DNA of 64,000 bases, taken from NCBI GenBank assembly GCA_963691655.1, contig OY829328.1, forward strand, positions 69,506,400-69,570,399, given 5' to 3'. Below are positions 32,173 to 45,589 of this stretch, in pieces (within the stretch, counting starts at the first letter, position 1; the number at the start of each line of letters is the position of its first letter). The notes below the pieces were generated by a model that was given only the letters and a program-made list of their open reading frames with translations, was not told the origin of the DNA and searched no databases. The DNA is from Toxonevra muliebris (taxonomy: Eukaryota; Arthropoda; Insecta; Diptera; Pallopteridae). A program made the translations under genes and the position numbers.

Positions 32173-35085
32173 AGAGGCTTAAGAAAGGTTGAAGTTTTTC
32201 AACTTCTCGATAGGATAAAATAAACACAGTCCGTGATTGTCATGAGTTAATTAACCGGTTTTTTTTTTTTTTTTTGGAAAAAGCGGTTAGAACTTTTAAA
32301 AAATTTCAAATATCTCAAAAACTGTGTGTGGAAAAAAAAAACTGAAAACCCTCTAATTATTTCTATTGAAATGGTGTATGAGATGTCTGACGGAAAAATT
32401 TGTGTTGACTAGTGTAACAAAAACATAATAGATGCCAATGGCGTTGTATAGAAACTCCGCTATTGTTTTCCGTATACACTCCTGAAAAATGACTAACCAT
32501 TTGTGCCTATAGTTTTGCATCTTGTCTAAATGAGCGTTTTTGCACAACACAAGTAATTAAGTTTAAATCAGCGTAGGCCTGAAGCCTTAAATCTTGCACG
32601 CAGGCAAATGAGCGTAAGAAATTTCACACAAATTTTACAGAGATCGTTTTCATAGAAAAAGTATCATTGTGTATGTATGTATAGGTGGCTACCGCTGATT
32701 TAAATCATTAGTACATAGTCAGGTAGAGAATACTTGTACATTTTTATCTAAATTAAATTAAACACTTTATTGTATATATTTGATATTTAAGCTTTGGTAA
32801 TAAGTGGAAATCCAATGGAGCTAAATACGCTAAAGTCTCAATTTTGATTTCATTCAAGTTTAGAAATGTGAATGTGCTGGTATATTACGGGAAAGAAGTT
32901 CTTCTGCAAACGCTGCTTGTCTCCTTTGTTGAGACAAAATATCCTATAAGGGAATTATGTTCCTTTGTTTTGAGTCTCAATTTACCATTGATTTGAGCGA
33001 AGTTTGAAAATTATTTGGAAGTAACGCTTAAAATTTCTATTTATTCTTTATTTTTTTTCACATACTTATTTTTTTTTATTTATTTCAAACAAAACTTAAA
33101 TCGTAGTACAATAACAAAATGTATATAATATTTTCGAAGCAATGCAAAACTTTAACCAGCGATTTTTAATCGAACTCAGTTTTGATAAAAGTTAAATAAA
33201 TCGAACACAGACATTTGGAGGTTTCTTTTTTATTTGCACAGTGCAGTGCAGTTACACAGATCATAAATATGTTTTTATTTTTTTACACTAAATTTAGAAC
33301 TGACGCTCTGTGGTATGGTAAAAAATGGATGATTCAATATATCTCTTACTAATAAGTAGTTAGATATCTAATTAACGGTTTTAATACTTTTATCTTTACG
33401 ATGTTTTTAATGAAGTTAAAGCGACGCTTAAAACAACTCGTTTGTTACGGCTGCGGACTGAAAATGATAGTTTATCTGTTGTTAAGGTCATTAACCCGAT
33501 TTGTGTGTTGGTGTCAATTTGACACAAATTTTAATTTAAAAAGTTTGCTGTTTGAATAAACGACTATTTTTGTAAATTTATATACTATAATATAAAACGA
33601 TAGTAATTTGGGTTAATCTGCATATATGTATATATTTCACTATGCCATTATTACACATAATGCAACTAACGCAGCAAAATATTAACGTAGAAATCCAGTT
33701 TATTTTGATCTCATTCGGAGGGTAAAAGATTGCAGTTTTTACTATAAGATAAGAAAGCCTCTGGTTCAGTGGCGTAACAATAGCCGGTTTGGGGGGTTAG
33801 ATTATCGGGGGCCCCCAAAATTATAAATCGTCAAATTAAAAGATGGCAGCAATGCATTTGTTATCAAAGTTTTATGACGCTTTTTGGGCGAACATTCAAT
33901 GCCCATATTGTATCACTGGGTTAATTAGTATGTGAACGAGGCGAATCTTTTGATAATCGAGAACACTGAATGTTAATGCGTGCAGCGGTATTCGAGCAAT
34001 TTTTCGTGATTTTTTTTCGGTAGAAATACTTAAATTATTTATATATTTATATATATATTATATATTAAATATTTTTTTTCAAAATTGTAATTTGAAGCTT
34101 AATATTTACTCAGGGCGTTGTAAGCGGCCTGCTCAAAAAGTGATGGAGAAATTGTAGCAAAATTCCGCTCGAAAAATGGAAGAAAAAATCTAATTTTTAC
34201 TATTAAATGGTCGAGGTACACACGTAAGATTTTTTGAATGCATTTTTTTCGTGATATTATGAGCTGTAAAAAATGCAAAAATCATAATTTCAAAAAACAC
34301 CCTATGTGGATACTCTGAGTGAACTTTGTAGATTAATCAGTTTTCCACTTGATCTGATCAGTAGATTTTTTCAATCCAGCCCACAAATTGAGAAAATTTA
34401 ATGTTGAGAAAAAAAAACCTTCAAAGTTTGAGAATGTTATAAAACTTTGAATCTTAAACTTACGTTTAATCTGCAATACCGGGATCATAAACTTTCACAT
34501 CCTAAAGATGCGAGAAATATAAGAAAATTGATTTTTCAAAAATCTCATACAGGTTAACCCCCTAAAAAGCAAAAAGAAATCTAGACATTTTCTAGAAATC
34601 CGAAATATCCCAAAAAAAAATTTAGACAATCTGCTATAGAAAAACAAAACTTAGAAAAGAACATCCAAATCATCCACAATTTAAGTCGGATAAGTCTTTT
34701 ACTTTTTTAAAATGATGGTAATATCTAGAAAAATTATAAAATGTTTGTTTTTTTTTCCAAAATCTAACTTTTTTGTTAATTCGATAAGTATATAGCAAAT
34801 ATATTTTATTTTTAGTGGTAACTCAATGTTGACCAAAGTCAATTTTCAATAGATTAAAAAGAGTTTTTTGGGCATCACTAATGAACACGTATCAGAGAAG
34901 TTATCTGTTATCGTAATTTAAAACCATTTTTAATTACTACATAATCTCGCGATGATAATTTACACTAATTGCACATATACAAAAATTATTTTTCATTTAA
35001 GAAAAATAAAATTAAAAACTTGTACGAAATTTACATATATTAAATAAAGCAAATTATAAAATTCTAAGAATACTTGTCAACAAAA
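32173..35085. other. AT-rich sequence, no gene recognised
   Basis: At 33493-33618 a TTAACCCG...GGGTTAA pair brackets about 120 bp, including the palindrome GTGTCAATTTGACAC (33510-33524), but the arms barely match. At about 33768 'CAGTGGCGTAACAATAGCCGG' followed by G/C-rich text resembles a hAT-type end without a partner. Nothing coding was found. Confidence 0.5.
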
Positions 35086-36086
35086 GTAATAACAAGCAGC
35101 AGCAACAGCAGCAGTACAGCATTACCGATGATATTTCTACCCTAGTCTCCACCCGACGCTTAAATAACACACAAAGGCAATACAATTTAAATGTTATTTA
35201 ATTGGTGACATCGACATGAAGATGTGTTGTCGTAGTATTAATATAACATATTTTACACTTCTATCTTCCAATTCATTTCCTCGTTTCTCTTTGCCTAGTA
35301 CTTAGAAGTGTTAAATAAAGTGGGCGTGTATAAGGAGCATTTACACAAAAAATTTAAGCATCCATCAAAGATGCTATCGCTGCTAATGTAGAGAAATAGA
35401 AAAATCGGAAACTTGAGTGAACTTCTGCGCTTTCTGCTACTTCTACCTCTTCTCCTTCTTCGTTGTATTCAATGGAAAGTTTCACTCCCAATTTACAAGT
35501 AGAAAATTGAATTTTCATAATTCATTTAGACTTTCGATTGAGCCACTTTAATATACAAATTCAATGAGGAGACAGAGGGTAGGTAGAGATATAAGATGAT
35601 GTACATATGCGTATAAATAAATTTGGCTTTTTTTCTTTAAGGAAACATGCAAACACACACACATACATACATAGTATCTACATGCATATTCCTTAAAAGC
35701 GTGCTTCCTTTTCATTTAAAAAAAAAAAAACTTTTTGTGTGATGGTATCGGGGGGCTTGGGTGCTATGTATATCAATGAACAGAAAAAGGAAAATTCAAT
35801 TAGTTCATGTCAATTAAATCAAAAAGCTGTCATAATTGATATGGAAGTGATGGTGTGCGCTGGGTGTTGAGTAGTAGTTGAATGGAGAAGAAGAAAAGTC
35901 ACTTAAACTTAAATATTGTTAACATTTTAGCTAACAAAATTTACTGCTGCATATTGTTGACGTAAACTTTTATTACTCATTTTGAAAATATAAGGTTTTT
36001 AATAAATTCTATTTAGTTATAATCAGTTAAGTAGTTAAAGTAAAAATTATACCCATTAAATCATATCCATTTAAAAAATAATAGGA
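35086..36086. other. Mixed sequence with a CAG/CAA tract; no gene recognised
   Basis: AGCAGCAGCAACAGCAGCAG at about 35095-35115 and somewhat less AT-rich DNA to 35900 set this stretch apart from its surroundings. All frames are short. It could hold regulatory sequence, but no specific site is identifiable. Confidence 0.4.
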
Positions 36087-36198
36087 CAATTCACAAGCTA
36101 TCATATACTGTAATTATGTGGTATAATTTTGTACGAAAAATGAGAGGATTTATGACAAATGAGAGGATACGACATTGAATACGACAGCTTGTGAATTG
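36087..36198. mobile_element. Short inverted-repeat MITE (112 bp)
   Basis: CAATTCACAAGCTATCATAT on the left is answered on the right by the reverse complement CAATTCACAAGCTGTCGTAT, 18 of 20 matches, with 'GAGAGGAT' twice in the centre (36143 and 36169). No coding capacity. The target duplication is not clear. Confidence 0.65.
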
Positions 36199-39100
36199 GC
36201 AAAATATATCGGTTTTTGAAGAGATATCCCGGGATCTCGAGGTTGACATCCCTAGTTATCATTGGTAGAGTAAATTATGGCGATCCCAAATTAATATGTA
36301 TTGCATTTTTTGGTATGAGGAAAGCACACAAAATGCAACTCTGTGATTTATCAATTGGTTTGGAAAGATGCGCGCAATTTTAATTGAATTTTCTGAATAC
36401 GCTTAAATTTTATAGATTTTCAACGTAAAAAAAAACACGTTTTTTTGACAATTTCACCTTAAAAAAATGAGGTGACTGATGGGGTAAATTCTGGCCATTA
36501 AGTCTCCATTTTCGTTAGACAAGTTTCTTGCCGGCAAGTCGACTTAATAGGAAAAAGAGAAGAAACAGATTTGCCAGTACCGGCAATTATTTACTTAATC
36601 AAGAGTTTCAAGTATGAAAAATGTAATTTTATCCTCATTGCCTTCACATAAGAACAATTCATTAAGGGGGCATTCCAGTTTAAAATTAGAAAAAACTTCT
36701 TTTTTTTTAAAACTATGATATTTTATTACAAAATTTGCTCAGAGATGTAATAAGTATCCTATTGAAGAACAAAAAAAATTTTTTTTTATCATTTTAATCC
36801 AAGATAAAGACGGTTGATGGCTTCTCCGAAAAAGTTCATTTTTGGTGGTAGGATGAATTCCGAGCTTCCGAATAAAGATGAAGACATCAACTAAAACAGA
36901 TTTTCGTTAGACATTTTCCTATAAGTGGGACCACAAAAAGTGTAACTTTTCCCTTTTTTTAGGGTCTTTTTTTGTTAAAAAAAAAAAGCATCACTTATAG
37001 AAAAAAAGGAGAAGGAATATTTTAAATTTTGAGTTTTTACTTATAGCTGTTATGATAATGAATCAAACACATTTTAGTTTTTTAAAATCAGTTCAGTAGA
37101 ACTCGAGAGCTCGTACATAATTTTAAGAAAAACTCGTTTAAGGTTTTTTTCAATAAAAAAAAAATAGAAAAAATTTTTTTTTTAACTTTTTCATATGTGA
37201 TGTGCAATTTCAGAAGTTTTGGTTAGAAAAAAAGTTTTTAATATTCACAAAAAATTGAGAATTCATAAAAAAGCAAAAAAAAAATGGAAAAAGTGTTTAT
37301 TTATTAACCCCTACCTGATTAAATTTTCAAAAAACAAAGATTTACGAAAAAAATGTTTAGTGATCAACGGCCAAAAATACTTCAAAAAGACTAAGAGAGA
37401 TACTATTATGCTATTGTGCAGTGTTATAAATTTAAAATATTTAACGAAGAGATCAGAAATTTGCACCAGCAGGATATTAATGTACTCTGCAGTTTCCCAA
37501 GACACTTTCAAATGAATTACTCAAAATTTCAAGTGAATGAATATGGCAGTTTTCCTATAAATCTTCATTTTGCTACCAAAAAGGAATGAAAGATTTAACA
37601 TAAAGTCCGACGAATATTTAAATAATGTTTAAAAATTTTTATTATATATAAAAAAAAAAATTAAGTCTGAACAATTTAAAATGAAGAAGTAGAATTAGAG
37701 ACGATTAAAAAAAAAAAAGAAAAAAAACACGAAAGAAGAAAATCTCAAAAATATGAATGCAGAGAATAAATGCAGCAAAAGTATATAAATCATATCATGT
37801 AATAAAGTAGCTAATATTATCATGTGATGGAGGGGGTTAATATACAAAAGCGGCTTATGTTTACATATTACTGACAAAACATATTTTCTTAAATAAAAAT
37901 GTAAAATTACACTAATCCGAAAAGATTAAAATTATTGAAATAATATTTGTTCTGGACATGCAATTGAATAAAGAATTAAGATTAATTTATGTTAATTAAA
38001 GGGAAAAATTAAAAACTGAAAATGCATAAAAATTTTATGCGCAATTTAAATGCAAATTTCTTAGCCTCAGAAATATTAACTACATACAGTCTGTTTCATA
38101 ACTATATCACTACATCTTTAAAAAATGTTTCATTAATTAAGAATACATATTTTGAACGTCTTAAATCTATCTATCTATCTATGATCTACCTTTTGTTGAC
38201 TTACACATTTCGATCTAGATTCAAAGGAATTAATTCCGCAACAGCCAAGAACTCTAACCTCATGCTCATATATAAGGTTTTGGAAAATTAATATTACGTT
38301 ACGATTTTCTTACGTTCTGATGCAGCCAACACTTTTTATTCTGGTAGAAAGGCTAATGCAATTTCTCTCGTACAAAAATCGACTTTTCATCGCACTATTC
38401 GAACCTCTCAAGTACGAAAAAAAATTGGCGACTAAACCGTGGTTAATTTTTTAAGAAAAGAAAAAAAAATTAAGTAAACTTTTAACTTTTTTTTTAATAA
38501 TTTCAAACAAAGATATTGTGCTATTGTTATGAAACATACTATTTATTTAAAAATCTTTCTGAATTTTATGTACAATTTTTGTCATTAACGTTTATTAAAA
38601 CAATTGCAATTGTATATGAATTTAACGCTTCAGACAGACGTCTAAAGTAAACAAACACAAAAGAAATAAAATTAGTTTCACATGAAATAATTACACACGA
38701 TTTTGCATTGGTTTCAGAATATTCAAGATTTTAGGTATAAATGACAGAGATGTCAATATTAGGCTTACAATGTTAATAGCATTGCTATTGTAATTTTTAA
38801 AAATTTATTTTTATGTAAGTAATCAACGAGGTATATTGAATATTCATTTATATGGCAACTTTGACATATACGGAAAGTTATTATAGTTTAGTGTTGCAAT
38901 TTATGCTAGACTGGTATTGGAGAGAACAGTATATTCGAAAATTGTTGACACCTGAATGAAATTTTAAAACAAAACGTAAAAACAAACCGTAAATAGTTAT
39001 TTAAAACTCTGTTTTGAATTAGGGTAATTTTCCTATATAGAACAGTCGTATTGTGGTAACAGTTAGTGTGGTTAGAGTTCTCATAACGTCAACAAACAGG

Positions 39101-40202
39101 TTAGTGTGAGCGGCAAAATATTAACTATTTTTAAACTATTATTAACAATAATGTGTACGTGAATGTGCCGCGAAGCCTCGGAAATTTGTGGCCTTCGTTT
39201 GAAAAGTAGATATTTTGATTGGAATTCCATAGTTTCAATAAAGCCTAATATTATTTGGATAATTCTACAAACCTTTTTCACAAGGTCAGCTGTGATCGAT
39301 GTGTTTAGAAAAGAATGATGTGTTAAAATTGTTTCTTTCGTTTTATTATCTACCCTTGAAGTTGACTATTATTAATTGGTTTGGGGAAATAGCCAAGTTT
39401 TTCTAAGTCAATTCCATTTTTTGTTTTTAATTTTACTTATAGTTCTAAAAGGTGGTAATGGTTACTGCTGGATTCAGTAGTTTTTTACTGAATGTTCTTC
39501 ACGCCAATCTAAATAAGTATGTCGAGTTGTATTACATTTATATACTTCAGTATTTACTGAGGGATTTAGTTGATTTTAGTACCAAATATTGTCTATGTTA
39601 ATATAAAGAAGTGTGTAGAATTTTTTTGAATTTACTTCAGTATTTTGCCTGATATGGCCCTTTAAAATTTCATTTTTATGGAAGGTGGGCGTGGTTTCGA
39701 ACCGATTTCACCCATTTTACAAAGGAAACATCTCTGGAGACTAAGAATTCGATTTTGAATGAAAAATAATTTTGACCGATCCGATACGATGTGCGATTTC
39801 GCGATGACTTAGTCCGCTTTTTTTTATAAGCCTGAATTCGCCCTTTCTCATTTTCACTTAACCAGCAACATTTTTTTAACGTGGGCATTTTTTTACCTAC
39901 GGAGACATTTAGTTAATTTTGTTAGTGGTGCTATCTTATTGTTACATTTGCAAACGCGACAATATTTGGTAAAATATTTGTACCAGCGTAGAAATTATTA
40001 ATTCATATTTCACATATATGGTCAGTAATGCCATGGCTCTCAAATTTAAAAATTTTGGTGAGAAATAATCCATAACTTAGGTACAAATCAAAAATTAAAT
40101 TGGTGTTATCATTTACTCACACACTGTAATAGATATTTTTAAGAAATAAAAAAATGGATCAAAGCGAAAGTAAATACGGATGTAAAGCATGAGTCATGGA
40201 CC
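36199..40202. other. AT-rich sequence, no gene recognised
   Basis: Overlapping Lys-rich frames near 37219-37515 lie in A-rich sequence and are unconvincing in both orientations. (TCTA)n at about 38168-38181 is a short microsatellite. No family, tRNA or element end was identified. Confidence 0.55.
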
Positions 40203-40210
40203 ACCCCTAG

Positions 40211-41342
40211 CAAGGCCGTATTTAGGGGGAGGTTTTGAGGGTTCTGACCCCCTCCCCCCTCCGAAATGTGGAAACTTTCTTCTAATTTTTTATATTAATT
40301 TCCAGTGGATGGGAAAAAAGTAGAAAATAAAATCTATTGGACGATTTTTGAATATTTTTTACTTCCATCGGTTTTTTTCTAAAAAGTCAAGTAAATTTGA
40401 AATCTTAGTTACACTATGCGACCAAATCTGATTTATTTTCTTTGACATGAGGCTTGATTCCGGATTCAAAAAGAGAAGGTGATGCTGAGCAATCCTGCAT
40501 TCATAGTTTTTCTATGTCAGTAACTGTTTTTGATTTAAAGCTTCGTCGTGAAACATTTTGAAAAGTTTAAAAATTAATAAAAAATAGAAAAAACTGTCGG
40601 ATCCTTGTAAAATTAGACTTATGTGAAAAGTAATACAAAGCAATATTTTATTATGCTTAACTTGTCCGCTATATTTGATTCGGAATTTTGAATCTTTAAA
40701 ATCTGACTGCAGATTTGTAACCAGCGCCTCTTAAAACACTGCGGACCACTGCACTTTTCATTATGTCTGGCTGTGGGTGTGAGTAAGATAAAATCCCTTT
40801 AATTCCTAATTTTCGAAGTTTCTAGCACGTCAGGGTTCAGCTCTACAATCTCTCAAAAATGGCCAAAAACGGCATTTTTAGGGATCTCAGTCCCAATTTT
40901 TCTAAAACGTGACGTAATGTGAAGTTTCTGACCTCAGATTTATTTTCAGCATGAAAAATTAATGCCAGGAACCATATTATTCGCCAAACCCATGCAGGGC
41001 AGTGTTATTGGATCAGCTTCAAAGTTTTTGGAGACAATCTTAAAATGTAATTAATTCTTTAACCCATTATTGCTCAGAGCACCCTGACTCGGAAGATCCC
41101 TTTTAATGCTGTGACTGCACGAATTTAGGGAATATATGCTAACTTCATCCGGGTTCCTCATAATTGATAATGGCCCGAATTCCCACTGATAATCATTTGA
41201 AAGCTGATAGGGTCCATCAAATGCAACATCTTATCTAATTTATTTATTTAAACATCAGTTTCATAAAAATTATTTATGAATATTTTCTTCGAATGAAACC
41301 CCCCCCCCCCCCGCCCAAAAAAAAATCCTGGCTACGGCCCTG
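40211..41342. mobile_element. Non-autonomous hAT element with perfect 8-bp target duplication
   Basis: The element starts CAAGGCCGTA and ends with the reverse complement of CAGGGCCGTA (nine of ten matches). It is flanked by identical octamers ACCCCTAG at 40203-40210 and 41343-41350. Eight-base duplications with CARGG termini identify the hAT superfamily. Both ends continue into G/C-homopolymer-rich text (GGGGGAGG left; a run of C and then A on the right). No transposase frame is present in the 1132 bp. Confidence 0.85.
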
Positions 41343-41350
41343 ACCCCTAG

Positions 41351-43870
41351 GCTCACCTAGGCATAAATAAACAGACAGTAGCATGATATTTAGGTAATAA
41401 GAAATACGCTTTAAAGTTGACCTGGTATGCAACAGCAAAAACCATAGAAAACTTAAAAAAATTTTAATCAAAATCATGCCACTGAAAACAAAGTTGGATG
41501 CAGATAAACTATTAATTATGAAGTTTTAAACTAACCCAGAAAAATTTGGAACTAGCTCATCGAGCCTAAAGCTTGAAAAAATTAATTTTTTTACAGTTTT
41601 TGAATTTGTTTAGCTCTAACGTTGGCTTTTCCATCCTGGAACTATAATTTTATACTTATTACTGAGCTGTCACTTATTATCTTTCCTACGAATATTTAAC
41701 CATTAAATCGGTACACAAAAAATTAAATTATGGGCAAAATAAGGCATCATGAAATAAAACATAAATGTAAAGAATATAAATGTAATTTATTAGAAAAAGT
41801 TATTTTTTATCGTATTTCGCTTGACAAAGCTTTTTTGGTATGATTTTTTATAATCGTTGATGATTTGTACATATTTTCATATTTTTATTTTTGCATATCA
41901 ATTTCCTTTCTACGCTACGACACACAGCACAGTGTCGCGAGCTCATACATTTTTGGGACAAAAATAGAAGGTGGCTTCGAGTACAGAAATTTGCACATGT
42001 CTTTTCTCAAAGTAATTAAAATAACAACGAAGTTTTGTCAAAATTGGCTACACCCTGCATAAAAATTTGTTTCTATTTGCAAAAAGTTTTGTAATTCGGC
42101 ACAAGGACTACAAATGAGTCGTTCCGTGCAAAAGTGGTATAAGTCAAAATTGGATTTTTGGGAATATATTGGTTTTGTAGAAGTGCTCCTACAAAATTTT
42201 TTTCCCGATGTATAGGCAGCTTTATAGTACACATGTTCAACCTAGATGTATACCTTTTTTGTAGGAAACTAAATGAGGTCATTATTATTACTATTGCCTG
42301 AAAGTGAAAATCCAAATAATAATAAAAACTGACCTACACCACTTTCTCACGCAACGGCTCAAATAATAAAATAAAGGTATCTGTAAAGTTTTGTTAAAAT
42401 CAGCCACGCCTTACACACACCGCCATACAACCGTACAACAAACACTTATTTGGTAAAGTTCATCAAAAAGTAGTGTTAATAAAGTGGTAAAAATGACTCT
42501 TCGCGCAACTTCGCGCACTTTGAGCCATACTTTTTTTGTAAAGTATTGCATCTAAAAATAACATATTAAACAATTAGGTGGAACCCTTGCGGTCTTTCGA
42601 TTTCTTGCATTTCGAAACTTGCCTATTTTAGTTTTTTCTTCAATTTCCATATCTTTTTCTGAGGAACTTTTGTTTAATTTGGCAAGTAATAAACATTGCA
42701 TTTGGTAAAAAACACCGAAAAACAATAAACTTTGGCTTAAATTATTTTAAAAAATTAATTTAAAATCAGTTAAGAAACCGAAAAGTTATAGCATTTTAAA
42801 GCGGAACCTTCCAAGTCAATTTTGCCCATAAAAGAAACAATATTTTTACACCCTCCATGTTATTCATTAGCTAAAAATTAACTATGAAATTGTCAATATT
42901 ATTTCCAATTTCGAATAGAATTTAATATATTCCGCAAAATTTTAAAATAAATAATATTAGCATTCAAATCTTTCCTTTTTTAGCCATTTTTTAAATTTTT
43001 CCACTCTAAAATTCGATTACGTGATTCCAAATCCTTTTTTTTTTAGTTTTTCCCTGATTAGCGCTAGAATAATTTTTGAAAATACTGTGCGGCATTCTTT
43101 TCTAATTTGAACTCTCGATTTGAACCAAAAAAATCAAAAATCAAATCAAAAAAATATGTCGCAGAGTGTTATTGAAGAACGTTTACTATTAAGTAATTGG
43201 AAAAAATTGATTCATGTTGGAATTATAAACTTTCCTTTTTTATGGAGTTTGCACCGCAAAACTTGAGAAAAAATCATATTAAATTAAAGACGGAAAAAAG
43301 TTTCGTTAGTTAATTAATGTTGAGCTCATTCCATAAAGTACCAACAAAGAAGAACAAAGAATATTAGTAAGTAATAGTTTGGGGAAAAATACTCTAGATT
43401 TTTCACTACAGAAGAACAATTTACTAAACAATTTTCGGAAAAAATGTGGCCATTTTGAGCAGTGAACTTCTTGGCAAATTGATTTTCGCTCATTCTACTG
43501 TCACTTACATTTAATAAAAATCAGAGTCCAATTTTTTTCTTCAACACTATTCCATGTAGCTTTTTCAACAGTATTCCTTATAGCTTTATAACAATGTAAA
43601 AATAAATTCAAATCCATCTTATGCTGAGAAGATTTCTGGTCCTAAAACTGTATTTCTGTTATTTGAAACTTACTTTTCTTACATACTGTACATAGCACAA
43701 GTTTCCGGGTAGGCAATGTCTCCCACAGTTGTTGTCATGTAAATGCCACTGCATATACCCACCCATAGATATAAGCAGGCAATTCTCTTGTCAACGTGAG
43801 CCGAGCTAACTTTTTCTTAAGGAAAATAAGTTGAATTGCATGTACTTATACACGTTTTGCTTTTAAATCC
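41351..43870. other. AT-rich sequence with two related repeat copies; no gene
   Basis: 'AAGTTTTGTCAAAATTGGCTACACCCTGC' near 42030 and 'AAGTTTTGTTAAAATCAGCCACGCCTTAC' near 42387 are diverged copies of one repeat. Frames at 41865-42315 on both strands overlap these copies and look incidental. Confidence 0.5.
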
Positions 43871-44147
43871 TAATAAGATTATTTTACCATCAACAAATTG
43901 AAGTGAAATTGAAGTTGAAAAAAAAAAACGAAATGAACAACTGCACAACAATCACGAACAGATGTTACCACAACGAAGACAAAAAACAAAAAAAAAAAAA
44001 AACATTGACTTGAAAAATAAATACGAATTAAATAAAAATTTAATTAAAAATTAAGTTTAACACAATACGCTTATTCCGCATGAAATACCAATAGAATTTA
44101 TAAGTTAAACTTCACTCTAAGTCGCTGTATCTTCTTATTTTCCATAG
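43871..44147 (+). other. Region upstream of the Vmat coding exon (possible leader or intron end)
   Basis: CAA/ACG-containing text at 43930-43990 ('CACAACAATCACGAACAG') looks leader-like. The last bases, CTGTATCTTCTTATTTTCCATAG (pyrimidine tract plus AG at 44146-44147), form a strong 3' splice site. The region is therefore most simply the 3' end of a 5'-UTR intron of Vmat, unless transcription starts just upstream. Confidence 0.5.
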
Positions 44148-44757
44148 TAACAAGTGGGTGGCGAAATGCAATCGACTGATAATGGAGGTGGACCAACAAG
44201 AAATTTCAATCAGCACAACACCAACAACACAGCACAAGCACCATCATCATCATCAGCAACAACAGTGGCAGCAGCAGCAGCCGCAAACGATACTACAACA
44301 ACATCATTCACCACCACATTCAACAACGAAACAACACCCAGTAAAAATCCATTTAAGCAACAACAACAAAACTGGGCCGCCAATAGTTTAAATAGTGATT
44401 CCAAAATAACAACGCAACAAAATGGCAACACTAGTTCCAATAACGAAGCTGGTGGTATCCATGCAGCAGAAACAGGTGGAAGCAGTAATATATTCAATGC
44501 AACGCAATCATTACCAGAAACTACGACAGCAGCAGAAGCAACATCGGCGACATCATCAAAATCAACAAATCGTTTTGGACCACAAATGACATCACCACAA
44601 CCACCGCCAGATCACCATCGTCAGGAAAACTATCGTGCTGCCGGACCGTGGGCTACTGCAAAGAATTGGATGATTGGATGGCGTGGTTCACGTCGCTTAG
44701 TATTGGTGATTGTGGCCATAGCATTACTATTGGATAATATGTTGCTGACAACTATTG
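44148..44757 (+). CDS. Vmat: Vesicular monoamine transporter, first coding exon (partial)
   Basis: VMAT is a 12-helix proton antiporter of the major facilitator superfamily that loads dopamine, serotonin, octopamine and histamine into secretory vesicles. This exon begins after a strong acceptor with an in-frame TAA (44148-44150), so the first Met is ATG at 44166 (context GCGAAATGC). It encodes 197 residues plus one base. Residues about 1-170 are a cytoplasmic tail rich in Asn, Gln, Thr, Ser and Ala (CAA/CAG/ACA tracts). Residues about 176-197 are helix 1, 'RRLVLVIVAIALLLDNMLL' and then TTI, with the DNMLL motif and conserved membrane Asp shared with VMATs. The donor G|GTAAGT (44758) is phase 1, expecting a Val codon followed by 'PIIP' in the next exon, which was not found in the window. 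VAChT differs here (DNMLYMVI), so VMAT is preferred; the VMAT-like portabella protein is less likely. Confidence 0.85.
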
Positions 44758-45580
44758 GTAAGTGTGAAACTACACATACAATTTTATGCCGTACACTTTA
44801 ATTCATTTATATTTTCTTTACGGTTTTCATTAGCATTTATTTACACTTGTTTTATAAACACTTGTATATACCCGCATATAAAAATCTCTTATGAATTGTG
44901 CTCAATCACCTGTAAACGTTGGCAATTTACACTGTCTAGCAATGCTTTGCTACCTGTTCTAACAATTGTGGCTTTTCCTTATTCATATATCAATAAATAA
45001 AATATTTATGTGTAGATAAATATACAAATATACATGTGTACACAAGATACATATATAACCACGCCACTTAACCTAATGAATGTTTTCCTGTGATTTTCTT
45101 TATGGCCCTGTCATTATATTGATGTTCTTAGCATTAGTAGTAATTTTATGCATTTTTAACGGTTGCGTAAAATTACATACCTATATAAAAAATGTATTGG
45201 AGAATGAAAACACTTGAACTGTGTAAAATTTACATATGTGTATTTATCTGATTTAACCTTGGAAGATTGCCTTAAACGAATACTCAAAAAGAAGAATGTA
45301 GAGTTGAGTAACTCGATCCGACGCTTTTTTCTAATTTCCAAATCTAACTAACAAATCTAAAAAAAAGGCTTAACAAAAAAGAACAAAACAGAAACAAAAT
45401 TGTAATATCTGCAAATATTAATCGATCAATTAATCCAATTTTATAAAATTTATTATACGTTCAGATGCATAAAAAGAACTAACAATTTCATTTCTAATTC
45501 AATGTGCCAGAGTAAGAATTGTTTGATATTTAGGAGCCAAAAGTTTCGTTCATCAGTTTTGTATTTTGATTTTTCTTTTT
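44758..45580 (+). other. Start of the Vmat intron after helix 1
   Basis: The donor GTAAGTG is followed by ordinary AT-rich intronic sequence. The exon frame continues open only to a stop at 44799-44801, after 14 extra codons, which supports splicing at 44757. No downstream exon with 'VPIIPxFL' or later helices was recognised anywhere to 64000. Confidence 0.6.
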
Positions 45581-45589
45581 TTGCTCAGG

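Noticed and set aside
33490..33618. Possible piggyBac MITE between TTAACCCG and GGGTTAA
   Set aside because: Beyond TTAACCC the arms hardly match, so chance is a sufficient explanation.
33768..33830. hAT-like terminus CAGTGGCGTAAC with G/C-rich follow-on
   Set aside because: No opposite terminus or 8-bp duplication could be found nearby.
37219..37515. Lys-rich 98-codon frame and its antisense partner
   Set aside because: It arises from A-rich sequence; both strands are open and neither shows a domain.
41274..41477. 67-codon minus-strand frame with a poly-Gly stretch
   Set aside because: The glycine run comes from the C homopolymer at the right end of the hAT element; it is not a gene.
44210..44497. 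95-codon antisense frame opposite the Vmat exon (Leu/Val/Ala-rich)
   Set aside because: It is the antisense shadow of CAA/CAG/GCA tracts in the Vmat exon, and its hydrophobicity comes from those repeats.
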